From: Acidobacteriota bacterium
Lineage (GTDB): Bacteria; Acidobacteriota; UBA6911; RPQK01; JADFOI01
Assembly (NCBI GenBank): GCA_030624355.1
Contig: JAUXKG010000200.1
Location: forward strand, 1 to 5,461
Reading direction: 5' to 3'
DNA length: 5,461 nt
Part shown: one piece after another, positions 1 through 5,461 of the stretch
Layout of the letters: every line of letters begins with the position of its first letter
Numbering within the stretch: the first letter of the stretch is position 1
Translations under genes and position numbers: made by a program
The notes under the pieces: generated by a model
Databases searched by the model: none
What the model saw: only the letters and a program-made list of their open reading frames with translations
What the model was told of the DNA's origin: nothing

Positions 1-7
1 CGCCGGG

Positions 8-1105
8 CTACTGCAGATAGGCCTCCACCAAAAAGTCGGAGCCGAGGCCTTTCAGACGGGTTCCATTCAGCTGGACGGCCTCCTTCAGACGGGCCACACC
101 CAAATCGTCGATTCCGGCCTGTCCATCGGCTCCGATGATCCTGGGACCGTAGAAAAAACTGACTTTTCGGACGATTCCCGAGCGCAGAGCGGAGGCTGCC
201 ACCCGAGTGCCCCCTTCAACGATCAGACTGCTCACCTTTAATCGGCCCAGTTGAGCCAGAATGGTGCTCCAGTCCAGCAGGCCATCCGCAATGGGTACGG
301 CAATCAGAGTGGCCCGCGAAGACAGATTCCTGATCCTTTTTTTGGCAGCCCGGTGGCCGTGGAAGATGACCACGGGATCGTCTGAGCGAAAGATCTGGGC
401 ATGCGCGGGAGTGCGCAAGCCGGTGTCCAGAATCACCCGGGTGATTTTGTTGCGCCGGCTCCAGCGCACATTCAGCGAAGGGTCGTCTTTCAGGAGGGTT
501 CTGATCCCCACCAGGATTCCATCGTAGTGATAGCGCAGGCGGTGGGCCTCTTTTCGCGCCCGATCTCCTGTAATCCACTGAGAGTCGCCGCTTCGCGTGG
601 CTATTTTCCCATCCAGGGTCAGTGCCAGCTTGAGCAGCACGAAGGGCTGGCCGGTCTGAATGAAGTGGCAGAACTTTTCGTTCAATCCTTGCGCCGCTTC
701 CCGGCAGAGACCTTCGTGAACCACGATTCCGTGGCGACGCAGCTTCCTCAGGCCCTTCCCCGAAACCAGCGGATTGGGGTCCCTCATCGCCACAAACACT
801 TCCCTCAGGCCGGCCTGGATAATCCGATCCACACAGGGAGAAGTTCGCCCGAAATGAACACAAGGCTCCAGATTGAGGTAGAGACTGGCTCCGGAGGAGC
901 GGCGGCCGGTTCTCTGCAGGGCCACCACCTCGGCATGATCCTTTCTGGCGTACAGGTGATAGCCCTCGCCAATAATGGTTTGCCTCTTAACCACCACGGC
1001 ACCCACCAGCGGGTTGGGGCTGACTTTGCCCTCCCCCCGGCGGGCCAGGCTGATGGCCCGTTTCATGAAGCGCTCGTGCAATCCTCTTTCCTCCAGCTTC
1101 GACAT
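8..1105 (-). CDS. ribD: RibD, bifunctional riboflavin deaminase/reductase
   Basis: Cytosolic bifunctional enzyme of riboflavin synthesis. It deaminates diaminohydroxyphosphoribosylaminopyrimidine and then reduces the ribose side chain with NADPH. With the start used here it has 365 residues, close to the usual 360-370. The N-terminal zinc deaminase domain (about 12-150) shows SPNPLVGAVVV (29-39), the HAE motif (H57, E59) and the cysteine pair in EPCVHFGRTSPC (C82, C91). The C-terminal reductase domain (about 155-365) shows LTLDGKIA, SQWITG (175-180), DDPSLNVR (207-214) and VEGG (296-299). Both halves look intact. The open frame extends to a GTG at 1150, adding 15 residues (MERGEAPPFFLYCGS) unlike the family. 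I chose the ATG at 1105 because MSKLEERGLHERFMKRA matches typical RibD N-termini, although the Shine-Dalgarno there is weak (GGA, 3 bases away). It ends in TAG. It follows the CBS gene by 54 bases and probably shares its transcript. No other rib gene is visible. Confidence 0.95.
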   Translation of the reverse strand: MSKLEERGLHERFMKRAISLARRGEGKVSPNPLVGAVVVKRQTIIGEGYHLYARKDHAEVVALQRTGRRSSGASLYLNLEPCVHFGRTSPCVDRIIQAGLREVFVAMRDPNPLVSGKGLRKLRRHGIVVHEGLCREAAQGLNEKFCHFIQTGQPFVLLKLALTLDGKIATRSGDSQWITGDRARKEAHRLRYHYDGILVGIRTLLKDDPSLNVRWSRRNKITRVILDTGLRTPAHAQIFRSDDPVVIFHGHRAAKKRIRNLSSRATLIAVPIADGLLDWSTILAQLGRLKVSSLIVEGGTRVAASALRSGIVRKVSFFYGPRIIGADGQAGIDDLGVARLKEAVQLNGTRLKGLGSDFLVEAYLQ

Positions 1106-1124
1106 AGATCCACAATAGAGAAAG

Positions 1125-1145
1125 AAGGGAGGAGCTTCTCCCCTT
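1125..1145 (-). other. Hairpin between the CBS gene and ribD
   Basis: On the minus strand AAGGG-GAG (1145-1138) can pair with CTC (1134-1132) and CCCTT (1129-1125), leaving a 3-base AAG loop and a 2-base CT bulge, for 8 pairs in all. It lies just after the CBS-gene stop and before the preferred ribD ATG at 1105, and it contains the only purine-rich Shine-Dalgarno-like tract (AGGGGAG) in the gap. It is followed by CTTTCTCT rather than a clean T-run, so it is not a convincing terminator. It could affect ribD translation or mRNA processing, or it could be incidental. Confidence 0.35.
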
Positions 1146-1159
1146 TCCACCGGGAACCG

Positions 1160-2467
1160 CTATTTCTCCCCTCTCTCGCTCTGTCGCTCCGGGGAGGGCA
1201 ACAGGTCCTCTTCCATTCTCTTCACTCGCATGCTCTGAATCCTTTTTTCATCCGACTTCAATATTTGAACCATCAGGCCCCCCAACGGCACCCTTTCCCC
1301 GGAGGCCGGGACCCTGCCCAGGTGACCTACCACCAGACCGGAAACAGTCGTGACGTCCGGCTCCCCCAGATCCACCTCAAGGGCCTCTTCCAGCTCCTCA
1401 ATCTCCGCGGATCCTCTGACAATGTAAGTGTCCCGTCCCTCCTGGACCAGGTCGATTTCCTCCTGCTCATCTTCATCACGGATCTCTCCCACGATCTCCT
1501 CAATCATATCCTCCATGGTGACTAACCCGGAGACGGAACCGTACTCATTGATCAGGATGGCCATCTGTTCCGCATTCCGCTGCATCTCCTTGAGCAGTTC
1601 GGAAACCTTTTTTGTTTCTGGAACAAACCAAGCCTTGTTGATCAGCGGGGTGATCGGTTCCTCTCCCCGGCCATCGTCCAGATATCCCAGAAGGTTGCGC
1701 ACATAGACCAGACCGCTGATGTGATCAATTCTCTCGCAATAGACGGGAATCCTGGAGAATTTCTTGGACACCATCAGGCTCCTGAGCTGGGAGACAGTAG
1801 CGCTCTCCTCAATGGCCACGATCTCCGTACTGGGGGTCATGATCTCCCGGGCCAGCGTGTCCCCAAACTCCAGAGCGGATTGAATCAATTCGCTCTCCTC
1901 CTCCTCGAAAATTCCCTCCTCTTCTCCCACACCCAGATAGGCCTGAATCTCCTCTTCACTGGGCTCTTCACCGCCGGCTCCCGGCAGCTGGTTCTTATCA
2001 TTGGAAGCCTTGGAGGCCTGTAACGCCACAGACAGCGGCCAGCTCAACCAGCTCAGCAGACGGTAGAAGGGGCTGAAATACGGAAGCACCTTCAGCAGAA
2101 CCCGCTCAGGAGAGGCCTGGGTGATCATCCGGGGAAACAGCTGCCGAAAAAGGGCATTGACGGCCAGGGTTGCCACGATGGCCCACAAGGGGGCATAGGT
2201 CAGACCGACATTCCAAAAGAGACTGGCAAAAAGAACGGCCAGAACCACCAGCAGAACCTGACATCCAAGTTCCAGCGGCATGAGAAAAAGAATGCGGTCG
2301 GCAGCCATCTTCCGCAGCAGCTGAAGTCTTGGATGACTCTCCCTCTCGGCAAGTACTCTCAAGGACAATCGTGAAAGGCGAGCAATGGAACTGTCTACGA
2401 CTGAAAAGAAAAAGAGCAGTCCCACCAGGAAAGAGCCTGCGGCCAACCCCGAGATGAATCCGTTCAC
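1160..2467 (-). CDS. Membrane CBS-domain protein, CorC/HlyC (CNNM/YbeX-like) family
   Basis: Integral membrane protein of 435 residues with the layout DUF21-like membrane domain, CBS pair, CorC_HlyC domain. Hydrophobic segments lie at about 8-28, 60-85 and 90-110, with an amphipathic stretch at 125-150. A very acidic linker follows (166-193, GGEEPSEEEIQ and GEEEGIFEEEESE). The first CBS motif is at about 208-262 (REIMTPSTEIVAIEE ... SRIPVY ... ISGLVYVRNLL). The second is at about 272-333 (FVPETKKVSELL ... MAILINEYGSVSGLVTMEDMIEEIVGEI). The C-terminal CorC_HlyC domain is at about 345-417 (YIVRGSAEIEEL ... TVSGLVVGHLGRVPASGERV). The family binds adenine nucleotides in the CBS pair and is linked to Mg2+/cobalt handling; the 'hemolysin' label is historical. 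The usual GN..N and GE..PK signatures of the membrane domain are absent (LELGCQ and FRQLFPRM instead), so transport activity is doubtful. The GTG start overlaps the ybeY stop (GTGA), with AAAGGA about 12 bases upstream. Position next to ybeY matches E. coli ybeX. Confidence 0.9.
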   Translation of the reverse strand: MNGFISGLAAGSFLVGLLFFFSVVDSSIARLSRLSLRVLAERESHPRLQLLRKMAADRILFLMPLELGCQVLLVVLAVLFASLFWNVGLTYAPLWAIVATLAVNALFRQLFPRMITQASPERVLLKVLPYFSPFYRLLSWLSWPLSVALQASKASNDKNQLPGAGGEEPSEEEIQAYLGVGEEEGIFEEEESELIQSALEFGDTLAREIMTPSTEIVAIEESATVSQLRSLMVSKKFSRIPVYCERIDHISGLVYVRNLLGYLDDGRGEEPITPLINKAWFVPETKKVSELLKEMQRNAEQMAILINEYGSVSGLVTMEDMIEEIVGEIRDEDEQEEIDLVQEGRDTYIVRGSAEIEELEEALEVDLGEPDVTTVSGLVVGHLGRVPASGERVPLGGLMVQILKSDEKRIQSMRVKRMEEDLLPSPERQSERGEK

Positions 2468-2913
2468 TGCAGTTGAAATTCCTTTCTCAATTGCCTCTCC
2501 ATCAATCCCATTTCTCCCTGGTCACTCCGGTGGTCATATCCGAGCAGGTGAAGCAGCCCGTGCAGAGACAGAAGCTGCAGCTCCTGAAGCAAAGTCTTTT
2601 CTTTTTGACGATCAGCAGTCTCCACGGAAATCAGAATGTCGCCCAGATAGGCTTCCCCGGTTTCCCACGTCTCCTGCTGGTCGGGAAAGGCCAGCACATC
2701 GGTCGGCTGCTTCAGACCGCGAAACTTCGAATTGAAGCCAGCTATGGCCCTGTCACTGACCAGTACCACGGAGAAAGCAGCCCGGGAGGCCAGTCGAGTC
2801 GAAAGCCTCCCGAGGAAGTCTCTCAGTGGCTCAGTCGGAACGGATAGCTTCCTCTGCCTATTGAATACGTTGACTTTGGGGTACTTCCTCTTCAACCTGT
2901 TTATTGAAGTCAA
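2464..2913 (-). CDS. ybeY: YbeY, rRNA-maturation endoribonuclease
   Basis: Cytosolic zinc-dependent single-strand endoribonuclease that acts in 16S rRNA 3'-end maturation and 70S ribosome quality control. The protein has 149 residues from the start used here; the family is usually 140-170. The signature HGLLHLLGYDH (118-128) supplies the three metal-ligand histidines H118, H122 and H128. The conserved stretch NSKFRGLKQPTDVLAFP (61-77), with R65, and YLGDILIS (89-96) match the family core. The N-terminal VNVFNRQRKL is also typical. The start is unusual: no ATG or GTG exists in frame near the N-terminus, and the candidates are TTG at 2913 and TTG at 2895 (143 residues). Neither has a well-spaced Shine-Dalgarno. 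A better purine tract, AAGAGGAAG, lies downstream of both but precedes no standard start codon. The gene overlaps the end of pgpH by 56 (or 38) bases and its TGA overlaps the next gene's GTG, so translation is probably coupled on both sides. Confidence 0.95.
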   Translation of the reverse strand: MTSINRLKRKYPKVNVFNRQRKLSVPTEPLRDFLGRLSTRLASRAAFSVVLVSDRAIAGFNSKFRGLKQPTDVLAFPDQQETWETGEAYLGDILISVETADRQKEKTLLQELQLLSLHGLLHLLGYDHRSDQGEMGLMERQLRKEFQLQ

Positions 2914-5221
2914 AACCTGGATATTCGATTCGATGATGGTGCATGCCAGTGATGACTCGCTCGAAGGCCCTCAGGATTCGATCCAGATCCTTCAGAGTGA
3001 TATCACATTCGTCGAACTGCCGATCCTGAATGGTGGACTGAATCAAGCGCCTGATCAGACCGCGAATTTGACTGGGACCCGGTTCCTGCAAGGTTCGAGC
3101 GGCCGCCTCCACCTGATCGGCTATCATAAGGATGGCTGCTTCCTTGGTCTGCGGCTTGGGGCCGGGATAGCGAAAATCAGTCTCGTCCACCTCCCGTCCC
3201 TTCTCTTCGGCCTTCTCCTTGGCCTTCTGGTAGAAATAGGTCATCAGGCGCGTTCCATGATGCTGCGGAATCAGATCACGCACCTTTTGGGCCAGCTTGA
3301 TTTCCTCGGCCATGGCCAGACCGTCCTTGACGTGGTTGGCCAGAATCAAACTGGACATACTGGCCGACAGTTTTTCGTGCTTATTGGAGGCATAGATCTG
3401 ATTCTCGACATAGTATTCCGGTGTCTTCAGCTTACCGATATCATGGTAATAGGCTCCCACACGAACCAGCAGCGTATTGGCACCGATGGCCTCAGCCGCC
3501 GCTTCTGCCAGGGTTCCTACCATGATACTGTGATGGTGGGTTCCGGGGGCTTCCACCGCCAGACGCCGCAGAATCGGATTGTTCAGGTTGGATAGTTCAA
3601 GCAACCGGATGTCGGTTGTGATTTTGAAAAGAGATTCCAAGATCGGCAGCATCAGAGACGCCAGCATGGCCGATGAGATACCACTCAACAGCCCGCCACC
3701 AGCCTGCACCAGAAAAGCGGTCCACTGGACACCCTCTTCCCCGCCATAGAGCTCGAGAGAGATCACCGTGAGAACATTCACCAGCCCCAAGACGATTCCG
3801 CCCTTGATCAGGGCGGTTCGTTCACGGTAGTGGCTCATCAGATAGATGGCCGCCAGACTCCCTGCCAGCGAGTAGATGACCATACCCATTTCCCCGGTGA
3901 GCAGCCCCACACAAACGGCGAATACCAGCGAGTACAGAATGGAGACCTCAACATTGACCAGAAGAACAAGGAGAATGGCTCCCAGCGCCACAGGCGCCAT
4001 GAAGTAAAAATTCAATGGATCCTGCAGGCTTTCAACATCCAGGCTTCCCGCCACGAAATAGACCAGCCAGGCCATGAAGAGAGTGGAAATCAGAACGACT
4101 GTGAAGAGCAGGTAGTTACTGTGAATTCTCTCACGCGGCCTTTCGTAAGCCGCAAAATAATGCCAGGTGGCAATCAGAAAAAAACTGACCATGAGGAAAA
4201 TGCCGGCAAATCTCCCCACCCGGCCGCGAGGGCGCCCCAGCCTCTCCAGTTGTTCCAACACCTCGACTTCTCGGGCAGTGATTTCATCTCCGGCCCGGAC
4301 CACGATTCTCCCTCTCTTGAACAAAATCAGAACCGGAGCAACCTCCTGCACGGCAAGCTGCTGCAGAGCCGTCGTCTCGATCTGATTGTAGCGGACATTG
4401 GGAATAATCCAGCCGTCCAAGAAGCTGATTATCTGCTTCTTCTCCACCGCGCTCACCACAGTTAGCTGGTACTCATTCTGCCGAAGAACATCCCGAGCCT
4501 GGCTTAGGTCCCGGATGGCGGATCCATCGTCCACATCCTCATCCTGCCCGGTGATGGTGTTGCGAAGAATCATCCCGCTCTGCCGGTGGGGAAAGAGCAC
4601 ATCGCGACTCAAGACCAGTCCGGGAGGCTTCATGGCCTCCTGAACCAGGGAGACCAGCTGATCTTCCAGCTCCAGTGAGAACGAATGTCTCAAACAGATC
4701 TCCAGGATGTCCCTCTGATCAAATCTTGGCAGTATCTCTTGCAGGCGTCGGATCAGTCCTCGCGTCTGAGTTTCGCGAAGCTGGCCGGAGTCGGGGATAC
4801 CCAACCTGATTTTTTCTTCGGAAAGCAACCGGCGAGCATCCTTGAAAGCACTCCGCAGCTCGGCCTCCACTCCATTGTTCACTGTCAAAGCCAGATCAAA
4901 CACAGCCGGGACAATTTTTCGAGTCTCCTCTTCTTTCTGAAGGGTGGCTTCTCGATCTTCAACAGTGAAATCGTGGGGCGCTGTGATGTCTCTATCGGAG
5001 ATGTCACCTATTTTATACGCCGGGATGTTTTGGCGACCCATCAGGCCTTGAAACTGGAATCCCACCAGCAACCAGGTCACTAAAAGCGAAACACCCAGTC
5101 CCACGATAATATTCAGAACGGTCAGCCGAGCAAACAGACTGTTCTGGTCAATGGGCCGATTGAGGAATGTCTTCGCCAGCCGGCTTCTTTGAGTGGATTT
5201 GCCTTGGGATTTGTCAGCCAT
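2858..5221 (-). CDS. pgpH: PgpH, 7TM-HD cyclic di-AMP phosphodiesterase
   Basis: Inner-membrane protein of 787 residues (YqfF/PgpH family) that in Listeria hydrolyses cyclic di-AMP to pApA and so controls potassium, osmotic and cell-wall homeostasis. A short basic cytoplasmic tail leads to membrane segment 1 (about 34-55). An extracytoplasmic 7TMR-HDED domain follows (about 56-335, including RAGDEIT at 309-315), then seven membrane segments (about 336-528). The C-terminal cytoplasmic HD domain (about 545-768) contains all expected metal and catalytic residues: H564 (THHHSIMVG), H593-D594 (YYHDIGKLK), H630 (ILANHVKDG), H654-H655 (IPQHHGT) and D702 (MIADQVEAAA). It ends HHRIEYPG plus a roughly 18-residue tail that overlaps ybeY. 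The start is the ATG at 5221; no clear Shine-Dalgarno precedes it (ACCAGAGTCTCA) and a 5-pair hairpin sits just upstream. It is the first gene of the operon. The linked phoH seen in many genomes is not in the window. Cyclic di-AMP activity is inferred from the family. Confidence 0.95.
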   Translation of the reverse strand: MADKSQGKSTQRSRLAKTFLNRPIDQNSLFARLTVLNIIVGLGVSLLVTWLLVGFQFQGLMGRQNIPAYKIGDISDRDITAPHDFTVEDREATLQKEEETRKIVPAVFDLALTVNNGVEAELRSAFKDARRLLSEEKIRLGIPDSGQLRETQTRGLIRRLQEILPRFDQRDILEICLRHSFSLELEDQLVSLVQEAMKPPGLVLSRDVLFPHRQSGMILRNTITGQDEDVDDGSAIRDLSQARDVLRQNEYQLTVVSAVEKKQIISFLDGWIIPNVRYNQIETTALQQLAVQEVAPVLILFKRGRIVVRAGDEITAREVEVLEQLERLGRPRGRVGRFAGIFLMVSFFLIATWHYFAAYERPRERIHSNYLLFTVVLISTLFMAWLVYFVAGSLDVESLQDPLNFYFMAPVALGAILLVLLVNVEVSILYSLVFAVCVGLLTGEMGMVIYSLAGSLAAIYLMSHYRERTALIKGGIVLGLVNVLTVISLELYGGEEGVQWTAFLVQAGGGLLSGISSAMLASLMLPILESLFKITTDIRLLELSNLNNPILRRLAVEAPGTHHHSIMVGTLAEAAAEAIGANTLLVRVGAYYHDIGKLKTPEYYVENQIYASNKHEKLSASMSSLILANHVKDGLAMAEEIKLAQKVRDLIPQHHGTRLMTYFYQKAKEKAEEKGREVDETDFRYPGPKPQTKEAAILMIADQVEAAARTLQEPGPSQIRGLIRRLIQSTIQDRQFDECDITLKDLDRILRAFERVITGMHHHRIEYPGFDFNKQVEEEVPQSQRIQ

Positions 5222-5226
5222 TGAGA

Positions 5227-5240
5227 CTCTGGTAGCAGAG
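5227..5240 (-). other. Small hairpin beside the pgpH start codon
   Basis: On the minus strand CTCTG (5240-5236), loop CTAC, CAGAG (5231-5227) forms a 5-pair stem ending five bases before the ATG. It occupies the place where a Shine-Dalgarno would be expected. The flanks also hold a direct repeat GAGACT on the plus strand (5223-5228 and 5238-5243). The stem is short, so it could be chance. Confidence 0.25.
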
Positions 5241-5281
5241 ACTGGTATGCAGGAGGTTTTTAGTACACCAAGCGGAGGTCA

Positions 5282-5298
5282 GGAGACTCGGCGTCTCC
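5282..5298 (-). other. Inverted repeat in the pgpH leader
   Basis: GGAGAC (5282-5287) and GTCTCC (5293-5298) are perfect 6-base inverted repeats around a 5-base loop, giving a GC-rich hairpin in the leader RNA. No T-run follows on either strand, so it is not a standard intrinsic terminator. It may be a leader-structure element or a protein-binding site. Confidence 0.35.
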
Positions 5299-5350
5299 GA
5301 AAGTCCAGGTTAGACAAGAATCTGGCGCGACGTTCCCTCTTACCATAGGG

Positions 5351-5366
5351 CACAGTATATCACAGT
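5351..5366 (-). repeat. ACTGTG direct repeats around the -10
   Basis: On the minus strand ACTGTG occurs at 5366-5361 and again at 5356-5351, exactly 10 bases apart, separated by ATAT and overlapping both the TG extension and the -10 hexamer. Six-base direct repeats one helical turn apart resemble a transcription-factor site; a regulator bound here would block RNA polymerase. No regulator gene is in the window to support this. Confidence 0.3.
5354..5362 (-). promoter_or_regulatory. Predicted extended -10 promoter for the operon
   Basis: The minus strand reads TGATATACT: a TATACT -10 hexamer (5359-5354, five of six to TATAAT) preceded by a correctly placed TG, i.e. TGnTATAnT. No good -35 hexamer is present 16-18 bases upstream, which is tolerated by extended -10 promoters. 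The first suitable start is the A at 5346, 7 bases past the hexamer. It faces pgpH and is the best promoter-like sequence in the 240-base upstream region. Confidence 0.5.
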
Positions 5367-5377
5367 GGGCTAAGCCC
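5367..5377. promoter_or_regulatory. Palindrome upstream of the -10
   Basis: GGGCTAAGCCC (plus strand) is a perfect palindrome of two 5-base arms around one central base. It sits in what would be the -35 to -10 spacer of the predicted promoter, next to the ACTGTG repeats. It may be an operator half of the control region or simply a short chance palindrome. Confidence 0.3.
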
Positions 5378-5392
5378 GGATGATGCATAGGT

Positions 5393-5442
5393 TTTCTTCA
5401 CTACGCTCAGTGAAAGGTTTCTTCACTTCGCTCAGATGAAGG
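5393..5442. repeat. Two tandem 25-base hairpin repeats (REP-like)
   Basis: Two abutting 25-base units (5393-5417 and 5418-5442) agree at 21 of 25 positions. Each starts TTTCTTCACT and ends in AGG. Unit 1 folds as TTCACT (5397-5402), loop ACGCTC, AGTGAA (5409-5414). Unit 2 folds as CTTCACT (5421-5427), loop TCGCTC, AGaTGAAG (5434-5441) with one bulged A. Most differences fall where the stem keeps pairing. No T-run follows on either strand, so they are not simple terminators. The TTCGCTCAG core resembles short palindromes that I recall as dispersed between genes in several bacterial phyla, which suggests a REP-like element. Confidence 0.6.
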
Positions 5443-5461
5443 CGGCGTGACGAAGTGCCGC
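5442..5461. repeat. GC-rich inverted repeat at the window edge
   Basis: GCGGC (5442-5446) and GCCGC (5457-5461) form a 5-pair stem around a 10-base loop (GTGACGAAGT), and the right arm runs into the window end, so the stem may be longer. The loop's CGAAGTG (5451-5457) is also complementary to CACTTCG (5424-5430) of repeat unit 2, allowing an alternative fold. It may be a third member of the same repeat cluster. Confidence 0.4.

Larger units (their letters stand above)
5222..5346 (-). promoter_or_regulatory. Long structured 5' leader of pgpH
   Basis: About 125 bases lie between the predicted transcription start (near 5346) and the pgpH ATG. No recognised gene or known riboswitch class is visible. 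The stretch carries a 6-pair hairpin (5282-5298), a 5-pair hairpin abutting the start codon (5227-5240), and two anti-Shine-Dalgarno-like tracts on the transcript strand: ACCTCCT at 5257-5251 and GACCTCC at 5280-5274. A 28-codon ATG frame (5346-5260) begins at the predicted start point. The leader length and the lack of a ribosome site next to the pgpH ATG suggest post-transcriptional control, but the sequence does not prove it. Confidence 0.35.

Noticed and set aside
401..1525. Long plus-strand open frame (374 codons) opposite ribD and the CBS gene
   Set aside because: It runs antisense across two strongly supported genes and their junction, has no recognisable domain, and looks like a codon-bias shadow.
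2732..3595. Plus-strand open frame (287 codons) opposite the PgpH HD domain
   Set aside because: Antisense to a highly conserved catalytic domain; the translation resembles no family.
4623..4640. Inverted repeat GGAGGC / GCCTCC inside pgpH
   Set aside because: Six-base arms within a conserved coding frame are expected by chance in GC-rich codons.
5251..5257. Perfect plus-strand Shine-Dalgarno AGGAGGT
   Set aside because: No start codon lies at a suitable distance downstream on the plus strand; more likely meaningful, if at all, as its complement in the pgpH leader.
5380..5439. Short plus-strand frame from ATG 5380 through the tandem repeats
   Set aside because: Only 19 codons, built mainly from the repeat units, and no ribosome-binding site.
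5393..5442. Tandem hairpins as transcription terminators
   Set aside because: Neither strand has a T-run after either stem, and the stems are short.
5393..5461. Start of a CRISPR array
   Set aside because: The units abut directly without spacers and are imperfect; no cas gene is present.

Overview
The window holds four complete, co-directional genes on the minus strand, packed as one probable operon, plus a 240-base upstream control region at the high-coordinate end. In transcription order they are pgpH (7TM-HD cyclic di-AMP phosphodiesterase, 5221-2858), ybeY (16S rRNA-maturation endoribonuclease, 2913-2464), a membrane-anchored CBS/CorC-HlyC protein (2467-1160) and ribD (riboflavin deaminase/reductase, 1105-8). 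pgpH and ybeY overlap by up to 56 bases, ybeY and the CBS gene by 4 bases (GTGA), and ribD follows the CBS gene after a short hairpin-containing gap. Seven bases remain beyond the ribD stop.

The organism is a bacterium of moderately GC-rich composition. The pgpH-ybeY-CBS order is a variant of the phoH-pgpH-ybeY and ybeZ-ybeY-ybeX arrangements of other phyla. PgpH is typical of Firmicutes, Acidobacteriota, deltaproteobacterial lineages, Bacteroidota and others. The 7TM-HD protein, DUF21-type CBS protein and moderate GC together suggest an Acidobacteriota-like or deltaproteobacterial-like genome, but this is a weak inference. No phoH gene lies between the promoter-like region and pgpH.

Functionally the cluster joins second-messenger turnover (PgpH), ribosome quality control and rRNA maturation (YbeY), a YbeX/CorC-type CBS protein and riboflavin synthesis. 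These are housekeeping genes and nothing points to a mobile element, phage or CRISPR locus. The least ordinary parts are the upstream region and the CBS protein. The upstream region has an extended -10 promoter inside a pair of direct repeats one helical turn apart, a long structured leader, and two tandem 25-base hairpin repeats. The CBS protein has a membrane domain that lacks the usual DUF21/CNNM signature residues.
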